Notes under the pieces: model-generated | Databases searched by the model: none | Told to the model about the DNA's origin: nothing | The model's input: only the letters and a program-made list of their open reading frames with translations | DNA from: Rhizophagus irregularis | Taxonomy: Eukaryota; Glomeromycota; Glomeromycetes; Glomerales; Glomeraceae | Assembly (NCBI RefSeq): GCF_026210795.1 | Contig: NC_089430.1 | Coordinates: 930,001-994,000 of the forward strand | Reading direction: 5' to 3' | DNA length: 64,000 nucleotides | Made by a program: the position numbers and the translations under genes | Shown: positions 11,047 through 21,701 of the stretch, one piece after another | Position numbering within the stretch: the stretch's first letter is position 1 | Layout of the letters: every line of letters starts with the position of its first letter

Positions 11047-11264
11047 ATAAAAAAAATTTCTTCTTTCTGATTTTCTCTATAATTTTCTAATATATTTTGT
11101 AATAAATTTTTCATTAAGTTTTTCACAATAAAATTTCTAAAATTTTTCCATCTTTTTAATAAATTTTTCTGGGGCATTGAGTCGCAAATTCATTTTGATC
11201 GTCTGTAACACTTGTAAATAAAATTAACTATTTGCCACGAGTTGTAGATCTTAATCGTGACTAA

Positions 11265-12554
11265 TTATACTACAATTATTGGTTCCCAATTTTGTCGATC
11301 ATGATACAATTTTAATAAACTTCCATTTACAGGAGTTCGTAAGACTTTTCCATCTATAGTTCGTAATTTGTACGCTCCTTTTTCTCCAACTTGATGAATA
11401 TAGTATGGTCCTTTCCATTTTGGATTTAGTTTTCCAGTCCATTGCTTTTCTTTTGCTGCGTCATAATATAAGACTTTATTTCCAATAGAAAATTTTATTT
11501 GATGATGTAATTTTCTATCATGTCGTTCTTTTTGTTTTTGTTGAGATATTTCAATATTTGTCTTAGCTATTTCGATTTCTTGAGGTAGTTGGTCAACTAA
11601 ATTTTCTATGTGATTTATTAAAGTTGGAGTTCCATTATTTTCTAATGAATCAGTTGGTAGTTTAGCATCTCGTCCATATAATAAAAAGAAAGGTGCGATT
11701 TTTGTAGTCGAATGTTTTGTAGTACGGTAAGCAAATAAAATTGGTGCAATATAATTATCCCAATTATCAATATGATCTGTTGATAATTTTGCTAAAGATT
11801 CTGATAAAGTACGATTAAATCTTTCTACAAGTCCATTTGTTTGAGGGTGGTATGGCGTTGAAAATAAATGTTTTATCTGAAATTTTTCCATTAATTTTTC
11901 AATTATTTGATTTCTAAAATGAGTTCCTTGATCTGATAATATTTTTGCTGGGCATCCATGTCGACAAATTATTTCTTCATAAATAAAAAGTGCAGCTTGT
12001 TCTGCAGTAGCTTCTTTTACAGGACGTGCTTCTGGCCATTTTGTTAAATAATCCATTGCTGTAATTATATATTTATTTCCATTTGTAGTTATAGGTAAAG
12101 GTCCTACAAAATCTATTCCTATTTGATGAAAAGGACTTTCTACTGGAATAGGATGTAAAGGTAACTTTGTCTTTTGTTTTCCTCTTTGTTGGCAAGAGTC
12201 ACATGACATGACATAAGATCTGATGTCATTATACATTTGTGGCCAATAATATCTTGATTGAATTTTATCAAACATTGTGTCAACTGAAAAATGCGCAGCA
12301 GTAGGATCATTGTGGAACATAAAAAGAACTGGTTCCAATTCATGTCTTCTGATTACTCGTAATAAATTATTTTGTTTCTTTTTATCTTTTTTATAAATAA
12401 AATTATTTTTGATAATAAAATATACTGATTGTTTTTGAATTTGTTGTTGTTGTTGGTTATTTAATGTAGAAGGTAATTGATTATATTTTAAATAATTATA
12501 TATGTTATTGTAATGTTCGATATCCATTTTTGAAAATTTAGGCTGTCTCGTCAC
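11265..12554 (-). CDS. Ty3 integrase
   Basis: 429 residues. The zinc-binding HHCC module is visible (HNDPTAAHF, then CDSCQQRG). The catalytic DDE core follows: D in IGIDFVGPLP, D in ILSDQGTHF and E in TNGLVERFNRTL. The C-terminal part (KWKGPYYIHQVGEKGAYKL) is the SH3-like GPF/Y-type module; no chromodomain is obvious. The ORF is open and has its own ATG, but lies in another frame than the upstream RNase H ORF and 68 bp from it. A frameshift or splice would be needed to make a single Pol. It inserts the element's cDNA into chromosomal DNA. Confidence 0.92.
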   Translation of the reverse strand: MTRQPKFSKMDIEHYNNIYNYLKYNQLPSTLNNQQQQQIQKQSVYFIIKNNFIYKKDKKKQNNLLRVIRRHELEPVLFMFHNDPTAAHFSVDTMFDKIQSRYYWPQMYNDIRSYVMSCDSCQQRGKQKTKLPLHPIPVESPFHQIGIDFVGPLPITTNGNKYIITAMDYLTKWPEARPVKEATAEQAALFIYEEIICRHGCPAKILSDQGTHFRNQIIEKLMEKFQIKHLFSTPYHPQTNGLVERFNRTLSESLAKLSTDHIDNWDNYIAPILFAYRTTKHSTTKIAPFFLLYGRDAKLPTDSLENNGTPTLINHIENLVDQLPQEIEIAKTNIEISQQKQKERHDRKLHHQIKFSIGNKVLYYDAAKEKQWTGKLNPKWKGPYYIHQVGEKGAYKLRTIDGKVLRTPVNGSLLKLYHDRQNWEPIIVV

Positions 12555-12622
12555 GATGCGGACACTTTCGCTTTCACATTTTTGATACTTTGTTAATTAT
12601 AATATGTAAAAGAGGTGGACTT

Positions 12623-14407
12623 TTAGTCCAAATTGGCAATGAAAGGTTCCAAAGATACTTTGTAAACTGGTAAATTATTCATTAATCGTTCGATATATTT
12701 AAGATAATTGATATTATTTTCAAGTTGTACTGCTTGAGGTTCTTTCCACCATTGATTATTAATAAGAAATTTGGGATTCATATCTGGCCTGATTTTTCCT
12801 AAAGTGAATCCAATGATACAGTTATGTATAGTAGTTCCATAAAATAAATTCTTCTTGCACATCGTACAATATGTGTGCACGTGATGATTTTCTGTATCAC
12901 ATTCCATGGTACAACGACTTCCACCATGATTGATTGGTTGACCAGCGATTACTTGTTTAATTTTGATGTTTTCTAAATACATGTTTTCTAGAGCTTGACG
13001 GTCCATACCACACATGGTCCAAGCGATATGTTCTTCAATATTGATCTGATTTTCTTCTGAATAATCAGAGAATGCCTCTCCATTAATTTGTCTTTCCCAC
13101 GAATTATTATATTCTTCTGTATCAATTGAATAGTTATCTTCATTACACTGACAAATAATTTCATTGCAGCAACTATATGGTGATGGTGAACGGGCTGGAG
13201 GAGGTTGACAATCTTTACAAATACAATCTTCTGAATGAGGTCCATTGAGGTTGTCAAACTCATATCGAATTCCTGAAATAATATTGATAGGAGAACTATT
13301 TCCTGATCGTTCTTCAATGTAGCTTTGCATATCGTATAATAAATTATCACAATGATTTAACAAATCGATGGCTCTTTGAGCAGGTCTATCAGTATAATCA
13401 TCTTCTGAATCTGCATCATACTCTTCATGTACTGGAGTAAAGCTTTCATTTGCATTAGTTTGTCTTTCTTTTTCGATAGAAATCATGAAACAACTAAGAG
13501 TTTGATTATCTTCTTCAAACATTCTGGATAATGCGTCTGCATTTGCATTTGCTTTTCCTGCTCGATGCTTAATATTAAAGTCATACTGTTGAAGGTCCAT
13601 GACCCATCTTGCACGGCGACCTTTTGGGATTTTGGATGTCTTTAACCATTTTAGAGCAGAGTGGTCGGTAACAATTGTGAAAGGTTTCAATCCTAAGTAG
13701 TGTTGGAAATGTTTGATAGCCCACACTATCGCAAGACATTCCTGGTCAGTTATAGGGTAATTGCACTCAGCCTTATTCAAAGATCTGCTGGCATAAGCGA
13801 CTACATGTTCTTTTCCATCCTCTCTTATTTGTGATAATACAGCACCAAGTCCAGTTCCAGATGCGTCTGTATGGATAATGAAGGGTTGTTTAAAGTCAGG
13901 ATATGTTAAGATCGGAGATTTAATTAATCTTTCCTTCAAATAATCAAATGCAGTTTGCTGTTTCTCAGTCCAATGAAAAGGGGTTTCCTTCTTTAAAAGT
14001 AATAACATTGGTTTGGCTATTTTTGAGAAATCTTTGATGAACTTTCGATAGTAGGAGAATAAGTCTAATGCTGAGCGAAGTTGCGTTAGGTTTGTTGGGA
14101 CTGGAAAAGTTCTAATTTTCTCAATTTTTTCTGGATCAGGTCGGATACCTTCTCATCCTACTACATGTCCTAGGAAATGAATATTTCCAAGGCAAAAATA
14201 ACATTTCTTAAGTTTAATCTTCAAATTTGCTCGTCTAAGAGTTTCAAATACTTGTCTAAGATGATCCAAGTGTTGCTCCAAGGTTCCCTTTGAGTAAATG
14301 ATTACATCATCTAAGTATACTGCCACAAACTTTCCTAGATACTCTTGAAGTATTCTATTCATTAGTCGTTGAAAAGTTCCAGGCGCATAAGCTAAACCAA
14401 AGGGCAT
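12623..14407 (-). pseudogene. Ty3 reverse transcriptase (C-terminal part) and RNase H
   Basis: The fragment begins inside the RT palm (MPFGLAYAPGTFQRLMN) and keeps the catalytic VAVYLDDVIIYSKG motif; the fingers and everything upstream are deleted. An in-frame TGA at 14153-14155 follows GHVVG, where an Arg CGA would fit. After it come the RT connection and an RNase H domain: TDASGTGLGAVLSQ, then SLNKAECNY, then VTDHSALKWL and ANADALSRM. A roughly 270-residue acidic, Cys-rich spacer follows (pairs such as CICKDC, CTMCKKN) before the stop at 12623. This cannot give active RT. Confidence 0.9.
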
Positions 14408-14409
14408 TC

Positions 14410-14700
14410 AATTTCAAAATTCAAATTGTTGCAAGTACGTCTGCTAATATCTCAAGTACGTCTGAGAAAGTAAATTTCGTTTGCAAGTGCGTCTGCAAGT
14501 ATTCTCAAGTTTGTCTGAGAAAAGAAATTACGTCTGCAAGTTCGTCTGCAAGTATTCTCAAGTTCGTCTGAGAAAAGAAATTACGTCTGCAAGTTCGTCT
14601 GCAAGTATTCTCAAGTTTGTCTGAGAAAAGAAATTACGTCTGCAAGTTCGTCTGCAAGTATTCTCAAGTTCGTCTGAGAAAATAAATCAATTGTTAATTC
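14410..14700. repeat. 53-bp tandem repeat replacing gag
   Basis: Units of about 53 bp contain GTCTGCAAGTTCGTCTG and TATTCTCAAGT. They fill the space between the primer-binding site and the RT fragment, where gag and protease should lie, and so mark the internal deletion. Confidence 0.8.
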
Positions 14701-14716
14701 ACAGTATAGCCTTTTA

Positions 14717-14733
14717 CCTGGCAGGAATCACCA
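14717..14733 (-). other. primer-binding site
   Basis: On the coding strand TGGTGATTCCTGCCAGG starts 2 nt inside the 5' LTR. It begins with TGG, complementary to a tRNA CCA end. I cannot name the tRNA from this window. Confidence 0.65.
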
Positions 14734-14735
14734 CT

Positions 14736-15301
14736 TGTTAACCGATTCGGTACGTTGAATAGATTAACTATGATTTGCAGTCAGGGAGATTAAGTACGTT
14801 TAACTATGACTGAAATCCAATCAAACAAGACACGCTTAAAGTAGGGAGTTCGTTTATAGTGTAAAAGGTTATACTTTATTATAGAACTTTATAATTACAA
14901 GAATAAGAATTAAGGAACTAAAGGTAAACTAATTCGAACTGAAGGAACTTAACTTATAACGAAGGAAAATACCAACGTTATTTATATAAAAGTTACTACA
15001 TATAAAGATATAATAAATATAATAGATATAATAAATATAAGAAATATAACTAATATAATAAATATAACTAATATAATAAATATAACTAATATAATAAATA
15101 TAATAAATAAATTAAATATAATAAATAAAATAATTATATCGATTATATTAAATATAATTAATATAATAAATATAATAGAAATAATAGGCTAAGTAGGCTG
15201 CGGCTAGGTCGGCTTGGTACAGTTAGGCACAGTAGATCCTAATTTTCCACATGATCTTCTGGCGTAGTAAATTGTAACTCTACACGTGACTAGGGGTAAC
15301 A
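14736..15301 (-). repeat. 5' LTR
   Basis: 566 bp, matching 8858-9423 apart from about one substitution (C for A at the twelfth or thirteenth base of the plus-strand edge). Confidence 0.93.
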
Positions 15302-15850
15302 GCGTTCTACTGCGTTGATTTCTCGAGGAAAATTAACTATAAATCATAATTAAAAAATCAAATCAATTAATTAATAAGAAAATCGTTAGCGTTCTACTGC
15401 GTTGATTTCTCGAGGAAAATCAACTATAAATCATAATTAAAAAATCAAATCAATTAATTAATAAGAAAATCGTTAGCGTTCTACTGTGTTGATTTCTCGA
15501 TTGAAAAATCAACTATAAATCATAATTAGAAAAGACAAATAAATTAATTAATAAGAAAATCGTTAGCATTTTACTGCGTTGATTTCTCGAGGAAAATCAA
15601 CTATAAATCATAATTAAAAAAGACAAATCAATTAATTAATAAGAAAATCGTTAGCGTCCTATTGCGTTGATTTCTCGATTGAAAAATCAACTATAAATCA
15701 TAATTAAAAAGACAAATCAATTAATTAATAAGAAAATCGTTAGCGTCCTGCGTTGATTTCTCGATTGAAAAATCAATTATAAATCATAATTAAAAAGACA
15801 AATAAATTAAAATTACGAAAATTGTTAGCGTTCTACTGCGTTAAAATTTG
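15302..15850. repeat. 88-92 bp tandem repeat, right block
   Basis: About six more units of the repeat seen at 8575-8857, resuming at GCGTTCTACTGCG right after the LTR. From 15851 to 16364 the sequence is AT-rich leader DNA of the E1 transposase gene with no other feature. Confidence 0.85.
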
Positions 15851-16364
15851 ATATACTTTAATGCGGCAAGTTATACTTTGTCGAAATTTGCAGTAAAATC
15901 GAAAATATATTGTTATTATAGCAATATCACTTCGATTAATACAAAATTGTTACTTTTCAACTTTCGCTAAAATTTACAGTTTCTTTTGATAAAGTTTGTT
16001 TGGCATCCGAAAATGATAAAGGAATAATAAAGTGATTATCTTGTAAATAAAAGTTATTTTAAAATAAAATAAGCTTTTTATTTTAAAAATAAGCTTTTTA
16101 TTGTAAAATAAGCTTAAATCATATTGCAATTTTTAAAAGTATATTAATTAGAAAATTCGCAAATTTATTATATAAAATTGCCAAATTTGCGAAAAAAAAA
16201 TATTAAATCCTAAAAAATTATTGAAATAATCATAGAAGCCAGGATTACATTAATTATACATACAAATTATACAAATTTTGTGTTATTCCAAATTTTATAA
16301 AAATCGGCCTTTTAACAAATTTGGATTTTGCCAAACTTATTAAACTTATTCAAACACTAAACAA

Positions 16365-17404
16365 ATGAGCAGAAAAAGGTCAGTCTCTAGTATACTTGAA
16401 GATCTTGATGATGAAGAATCACCTTCAAATTAGCCATCTTCTACTCGTAGAAATAGATCAATTTCTGGTATAATAAACGAAGAAATAGTATCTTCTGCTA
16501 GACCAACAAGTAATAAAAGAAAACTAGTAGTTTGTAATTATCCTGATTGTGATGGCAACTTGGTGGATTCTCGCACAAAAGAAATTCACGATTCTAGACA
16601 TCAAGAATACCAAGATTCACAAGGTACAATTTCGTCTCAAGTTCGTCAACTTGAAATAGGTGAAACATCAATACCCGCTTCAGCTGGACGAATGATTGAT
16701 GAATCTATTAGACAAGAATCGGAAGAATCAGATAACAGTAATCAAGATGATGTTGATGATGAACATCAAGATGTCGAATTTAACTTCTTACCTCAACAAT
16801 ATGCAAGAAAGTATACAAATCGTCCAGAAATTTCAGAAGATCCAGAAGATTTATCATCATCCGAATATACTACAGAGGAAGATATCTACAGTGATACATT
16901 GTCTATAGGCAGTGAATCAGATAATGATCCAATTTCTGGAATTTCTGAAATTTTTGAAGACTATTCACCACCTAGTTATGAACCATTTCAAAACCCACCA
17001 TATTTAGAATCGAATTATGATCGATTTTTATGGATTTTACTTTGGATAATGAACTTTCGAACAAGATTCAATATCGCAGAGACAGCTACTGAGACTCTAA
17101 TAAAATTTATGAAATTGGCCCTGTGCAAGTTCAGTAGTGACGATTTTAATGATTTCCCAGATTCACTTTACTTAACAAGAAAGAAGCTTGGATTAAACGA
17201 CCAATTTCATAGTTTTGTACCTTGTCCGAAATGTCACAAATTGTATAAAAAAAGGAAGTGGTAGATTTCAAACAAGAGGACAATCCTGCTATAATGAAAT
17301 GTCAACACATAAAATTTCCCAATTCTTCAGTTCGCAGATCACGTCTTTGCAATACGGCATTGTCTGAAAAAATTAGCGCATCGACAAATCGAACAATAAT
17401 ACGC
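16365..17404 (+). pseudogene. E1 TNP2-type transposase, 5' part
   Basis: Begins MSRKRSVSSILEDLDDEE at 16365. An in-frame TAG at 16431-16433 is followed by continuing homology. A CxxxxC...H zinc motif (VCNYPDCDGNLVDSRTKEIH) is shared with E2. An acidic linker follows, then the conserved block NIAETATETLIKFMK and the Cys pair CPKCHK. A one-base slip in the A-run near 17250 changes frame; the protein resumes as VDFKQEDNPAIMKCQHIKF. At 17404 it is interrupted by E2 and resumes in frame at 26220 (codon CGC to codon CGA). It is the transposase of E1, now inactive. Confidence 0.85.
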
Positions 17405-17579
17405 CACAGGTCGAACAGATGTCATTGTTGCAAAATTTGCCTGGAATTTTTCTGGCAAATTGAAAATTATCCCGGTGAATTAGGGTAAATTGTGTTACAA
17501 TTTTGGGATAATGGAGGTCTTACAATTTGGCAAATTTTGTCAAAATGGCGGAATTCCTACAGAATTCCTAATTCAAATG

Positions 17580-18480
17580 TTGAGAAATTTTTCAGTATAT
17601 TATCATTAAATTGTGGGAAATTTTAGGCAAATCTTTAGTAATGATATGCAAATGAAGTGCAAATTGTGGTGAATTTAGTTAAATTTTTAGTAATTTTATG
17701 CAAACGTAATGTAAATTGTGGTGAATTTAGTCAAATTTTTAGTAATATTATGTAAACGAAGTGCAAATTGTAGTGAATTTAGTTAAATTTTTAGTAATTT
17801 TATACAAACATAATGTAAATTGTGGTGAATTTTAGGCAAATTTTTAGTAATTTTATGCAAACGTAATGCAAATTGTGGTGAATTTAGTCAAATTTTTAGT
17901 AATTTTATGTAAACGTAATGCAAATTGTGGTGAATTTAGTCAAATTTTTAGTAATGTTATGTAAACGAAGTGCAAATTGTGGTGAATTTAGTCAAATTTT
18001 TAGTAATTTTATGTAAACGAAGTGCAAATTGTGGTGAATTTAGTCAAATTTTTAGTAATGTTATGTAAACGAAGTGCAAATTATGGTGAATTTAGTCAAA
18101 TTTTTAGTAATGTTATGTAAACGAAGTGCAAATTGTGGTGAATTTTGTTAAATTTTTAGTAATGTTATGTAAACGAAGTGAAAATTGTGGTGAATTTTGT
18201 TAAATTTTTAGTAATGTTATGTAAACATAATGCAAATTGTGGTGAATTTAGTTAAATTTTTAGTAATTTTATGTAAACGTAATGCAAATTGTGGTGAATT
18301 TAGTTAAATTTTTAGTAAATTTATGCAAATGTAATGCAAATTGTGGTGAATTTAGTCAAATTTTTAGAAATGTTATGTAAACGAAGTGCAAATTGTGGTG
18401 AATTTAGTTAAATTTTTAGTAATTTTATGCAAACGTAATGCAAATTGTGGTGAATTTAGGTAAATTTTTAGTAATGACGC
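17580..18480. repeat. E2 left subterminal tandem repeat
   Basis: About 17 copies of a 52-54 bp unit containing GCAAATTGTGGTGAATTTAG and AAATTTTTAGTAATTTTATG. The same family, inverted, forms the right arm of N1 at 44800-45660. Confidence 0.9.
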
Positions 18481-18581
18481 CAAATTTACCAAATTTGAAA
18501 TAAAAATTGTCAAAAATATTACATATATTTTGATATTTATTATATAATCCATTAATATCCCTACATATTCTTCCTACACCC

Positions 18582-20998
18582 TTACTGTTCTTTTTCTTTT
18601 TCTTTTAAGGTTCTCTTAGGAACATTATCATGAATATGTTCCTGTTTTTGGGACGATGGTTTGGATGATAATTTTTTATTTGTTTTTTTCGATTGATCAC
18701 GTATGTTGTCAATAACTTCCTGCAATTCATCAAGTGCTTCGTTGTTTTTGTTTGTGGATTTTTTATTTTTTGAAATTCTTTTTGATGATCGTGTTTGTTG
18801 AGAAGTTTTCCGTGATGATGGGGGTTTTTGCAGTGGTAATGGTGGGGTTTTAGAGGATTGTTTAGATCATTTGTTTGATCGTCGTCCCGATGTCTGTGAT
18901 AATGGCGTTTCCTCTTGCTCCAGCTCGTTTATCTCATCCTCACCCTCTTCTTCTTCATCAGATTCAGCATTTATATCTAATTTATCGACATTGAGACCTT
19001 AAAAGAAAAATTTAAAAAATTTTCTAAAAAATTCCGTTTCATAAAAAAAAAAAGAGAACGGTAATACTCAATTACCATAACTTTGTTTACTTTGTTGACT
19101 TTGTTCCTCCTCTTCGCTCTCTGATTCCGACTCATCATCTGATTCTTCATCAATAGATTTATGGACTGAGGGAGATTCTCGCTTTTCGTCTTTAAGTGTC
19201 CACCAAATTAAATTTGGTGGTGCTTTCTTATTTTTCCAAAATTCATCTTTAAGGATACGAAGACGTACTCTCTTATTTTCTGGAAAATATTTTTCTACGT
19301 ACTCGTCAATTGAATGTAGAAGGTTCGTTAACTAAAAATAAACGTGTATTAGAAATAGATAAACTTCTGTTGTTTTTGAGGTTTGGCATTTTTCTAAAAT
19401 TCGAAAGCATGCAAAGAAATTGATATGCTGAGATTTGGCGAAACTAGAAGCACCAATCACGTATTGATAAAGACATTTTAGTGTTACTGCGCATAAACAA
19501 AATGAATTGTCTGACTTACTTCATCAGATCTCCATGATAATTTGTAAACAAAAAGGTTTTTGTGGTCTGTGGATGCGTTTGGATCATTCTCCAGATCACT
19601 TTATTCAGGAGAGTGGTATTCGTTCTTGTTTATTATTTCATTAATATCCTTGATCCCGCGTTTTTTAAAAGATTTTCGATAATCGAGGTGATTTTTCATG
19701 GCTAATGCGCCCTTCATCCTTCGTTCTCGTTTCTGAAATTAAAATAACTATTAGTAATTTTCAATATTACCTAAAAATTTGGAACTTGATTAACTTACTT
19801 TCTGATAAACGGTTGATTATATGGCTCATTATTTTTTTTTGTTTTATTTCTGCCTCATTAAGCTGGCTTTCTTTCCATTTACGTTGGCCATTTTTATGCA
19901 AATCTGAGAACACATCCCAAACTATACTTAATGTTGCATGAATACCACGTTGTTCAAGAAGTGATTGGATACGGGGAATCAGATCCTTTTCCAATTGTGG
20001 TGCAATCTCGCCAAACTTCTTTGTATAATTGATGGGAATTTCATCAATTTTTGCGCTACAAATTAGAATTTTAATTTCGTTCTATAAAATGAAAATTGAT
20101 AAAATTAATGAGTTTAAACGTCACATAAATAATAAAAATATACCAAAACAAACTTTTATTTCTTTTCGATGCTTTTTATTATATTGTTTTTGTAATGTCT
20201 CTTGCAACGAATGTAGATCTTTTTCAGGGATATATTCCTCATTGTCTTGTTTATCAAGTTCATCTTCGTCATCGTCATCATCAACCTGAATATATTCTAT
20301 TTGTCGATTTTGTCGTGAACGTTCTTGTGAGTTCAGAGAACGCTCTAGCATTCTCGTTATTTGCCCGAACCCAGTGGACATTTGTTCTTGAATTGACGAC
20401 ATTCCCCGTTCAAGTCGTAAAATACGTTCTTAATGTACAAAAAAATAGTAATTTTTAAATTAAGTTTGCTATTTAATCAAAATTTTGAATGATCTGCCAA
20501 ATTATCCGTCAAAACGTAAATTATACCTTCAGTATTCAGACTTGATGACCTATTTAATCGATTACGATTGTGTATTTTACTGGTAAAAAAATGATTTATC
20601 CTACACATATCTTACACATATTGGGTACTCAAAATGTAGAAAATCATACACAAATAATACACATATCATACACATATCGGGTACTAATATATATATCATA
20701 CATATATCAGGTACCTGATAGGTATACTATATATATAAGTACCCGATATGTGTATGATATGTGTATTATTTGTGTATGATTTTCTACATTTTGAGTACCT
20801 GATATATGTAAAATATGTGTAGGATATGTGTAGGATAGACCATTTTTTTACCAGTGTTTGGTCGATGGATTCGGCTGAATTTAAGTGTGATAAAGAGTGA
20901 ACTGTCTGAATGCCTTGTCCATCATGAGAAGCGTCGATGAATAAAGGAGAATGTAGTGTACGAGTACGACGTGTTAACGAACTTCTTTTTTTGGTCAT
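18582..20998 (-). pseudogene. E2 accessory (TNPA-like) gene, spliced, interrupted
   Basis: Start MTKKRSSLTRRTRTL at 20998. The first exon is split by MITE A; deleting the MITE and one copy of its 3-bp duplication restores SIDQIHNRNRLNRSSS. Later exons: 20428-20154 (coiled ILRLERGMSSIQEQM and an Asp-rich run), 20081-19799 (PRIQSLLEQRGIHATL), 19732 onward (MKNHLDYRKSFKKRG, HSPE, KLSWRSDE), then acidic and basic tail exons ending in KEKEKEQ at 18582. Introns have GTAAGT-type donors. In-frame stops occur at 19601-19603 and 18867-18869. It parallels the E1 gene at 6224-8477. A regulatory, DNA-binding role is inferred from position. Confidence 0.65.
20578..20856 (+). mobile_element. MITE A, palindromic CACTG-type
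   Basis: 279-bp foldback element ending ACTGGTAAAAAAATG and its inverse, flanked by TTT on both sides; the first base is T where other copies have C. Almost the whole length can pair with itself. It lies in the first exon of the E2 accessory gene. Same orientation as copy D, opposite to B and C. Confidence 0.88.
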
Positions 20999-21701
20999 TA
21001 TCAGAAAAGAAATGAAGTAAAAGCTAGAAATGTGGAAGGAACGAATGTAAAATTGAAGAAACGTAAAGTAAAAAAAGAGTTGAGTAAAAAAAAAATTAGA
21101 AAGTAACAAAAATAAAATAATTTGAAAATTGTAAAGACGATTTTAATGTAAAGGAACAAAAATTGCAAAATCGACGTTTGTATTGTAAAAAAAAAAATCA
21201 CTCTTTATATATTTATTCCAATTAAATGTTTTCTTCGCGTAATTGTTGAAATAATTTAATAATTTTTGAATTGTTCTATTTTGGTCATTGCTGATTTTGG
21301 AAAGTAGTTAAATAGTTAAATGATTTGAATTGTTCTATTTTGGTCATCACTAATTTTGGAATTAGTTAGCCAATCGCTAAGTATATTAAGAATATAATTA
21401 AAAATAATTTGGTATTTAATATATAAATTTAGTCAAACAAGGTTACGAGGAGTATACTGAAAGTTAAATTTATTGTTATTGCTGATATATTTAAGTATAT
21501 AATTAAGAATAATTTGGCTATAAAAAGTTAAACAAGGAGTATACTGAAAGTTAAATTTTATTGTAGATCTGTTAAAATGTAACATATTCACTTTCGATTA
21601 TGTATTGATCTACAATTGATGTATTGATGTTCGAAAAAAATATACAATTGATGTATTGAAACTCGAAAAAAAATAAAAATGTATATACAATTGATGTATT
21701 G
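20999..21701. promoter_or_regulatory. intergenic spacer between the E2 divergent genes
   Basis: AT-rich, 703 bp, with two near-repeats of TTGTTCTATTTTGGTCAT (near 21264 and 21331) and several copies of ACAATTGATGTATTGA near 21610-21700. It should contain the bidirectional promoter of both E2 genes. No ORF. Confidence 0.5.

Larger units (their letters stand above)
8858..15301 (-). mobile_element. Ty3-type LTR retrotransposon, recent, internally deleted
   Basis: Two 566-bp LTRs (8858-9423 and 14736-15301) begin TGTT and end AACA. They appear to differ by about one base, so the insertion is recent. The element reads on the minus strand and is flanked by GCGT at 8854-8857 and 15302-15305. The order reverse transcriptase, RNase H, integrase identifies Ty3/Gypsy. 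Gag, protease and the first part of reverse transcriptase are missing; only about 330 bp of short repeats separate the 5' LTR from the RT fragment. It cannot move alone and was probably mobilised in trans. It also carries two accessory genes at its 3' end (9435-9848 and 10351-11046). Confidence 0.92.

Noticed and set aside
12988-13350. 120-codon reverse ORF overlapping the Ty3 pol spacer
   Set aside because: Alternate frame of the RNase H-spacer ORF with no motif.
17580-18480. Regular direct repeats that could suggest a CRISPR array
   Set aside because: Units are contiguous 52-54 bp copies without unique spacers, lie at a transposon end, and recur inverted in N1.
20570-20779. ORFs of 60-77 codons with YRVLIYISYIYQVPDRY found several times
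   Set aside because: They lie wholly or largely in the palindromic MITE copies and change with insertion site, so they are not genes.
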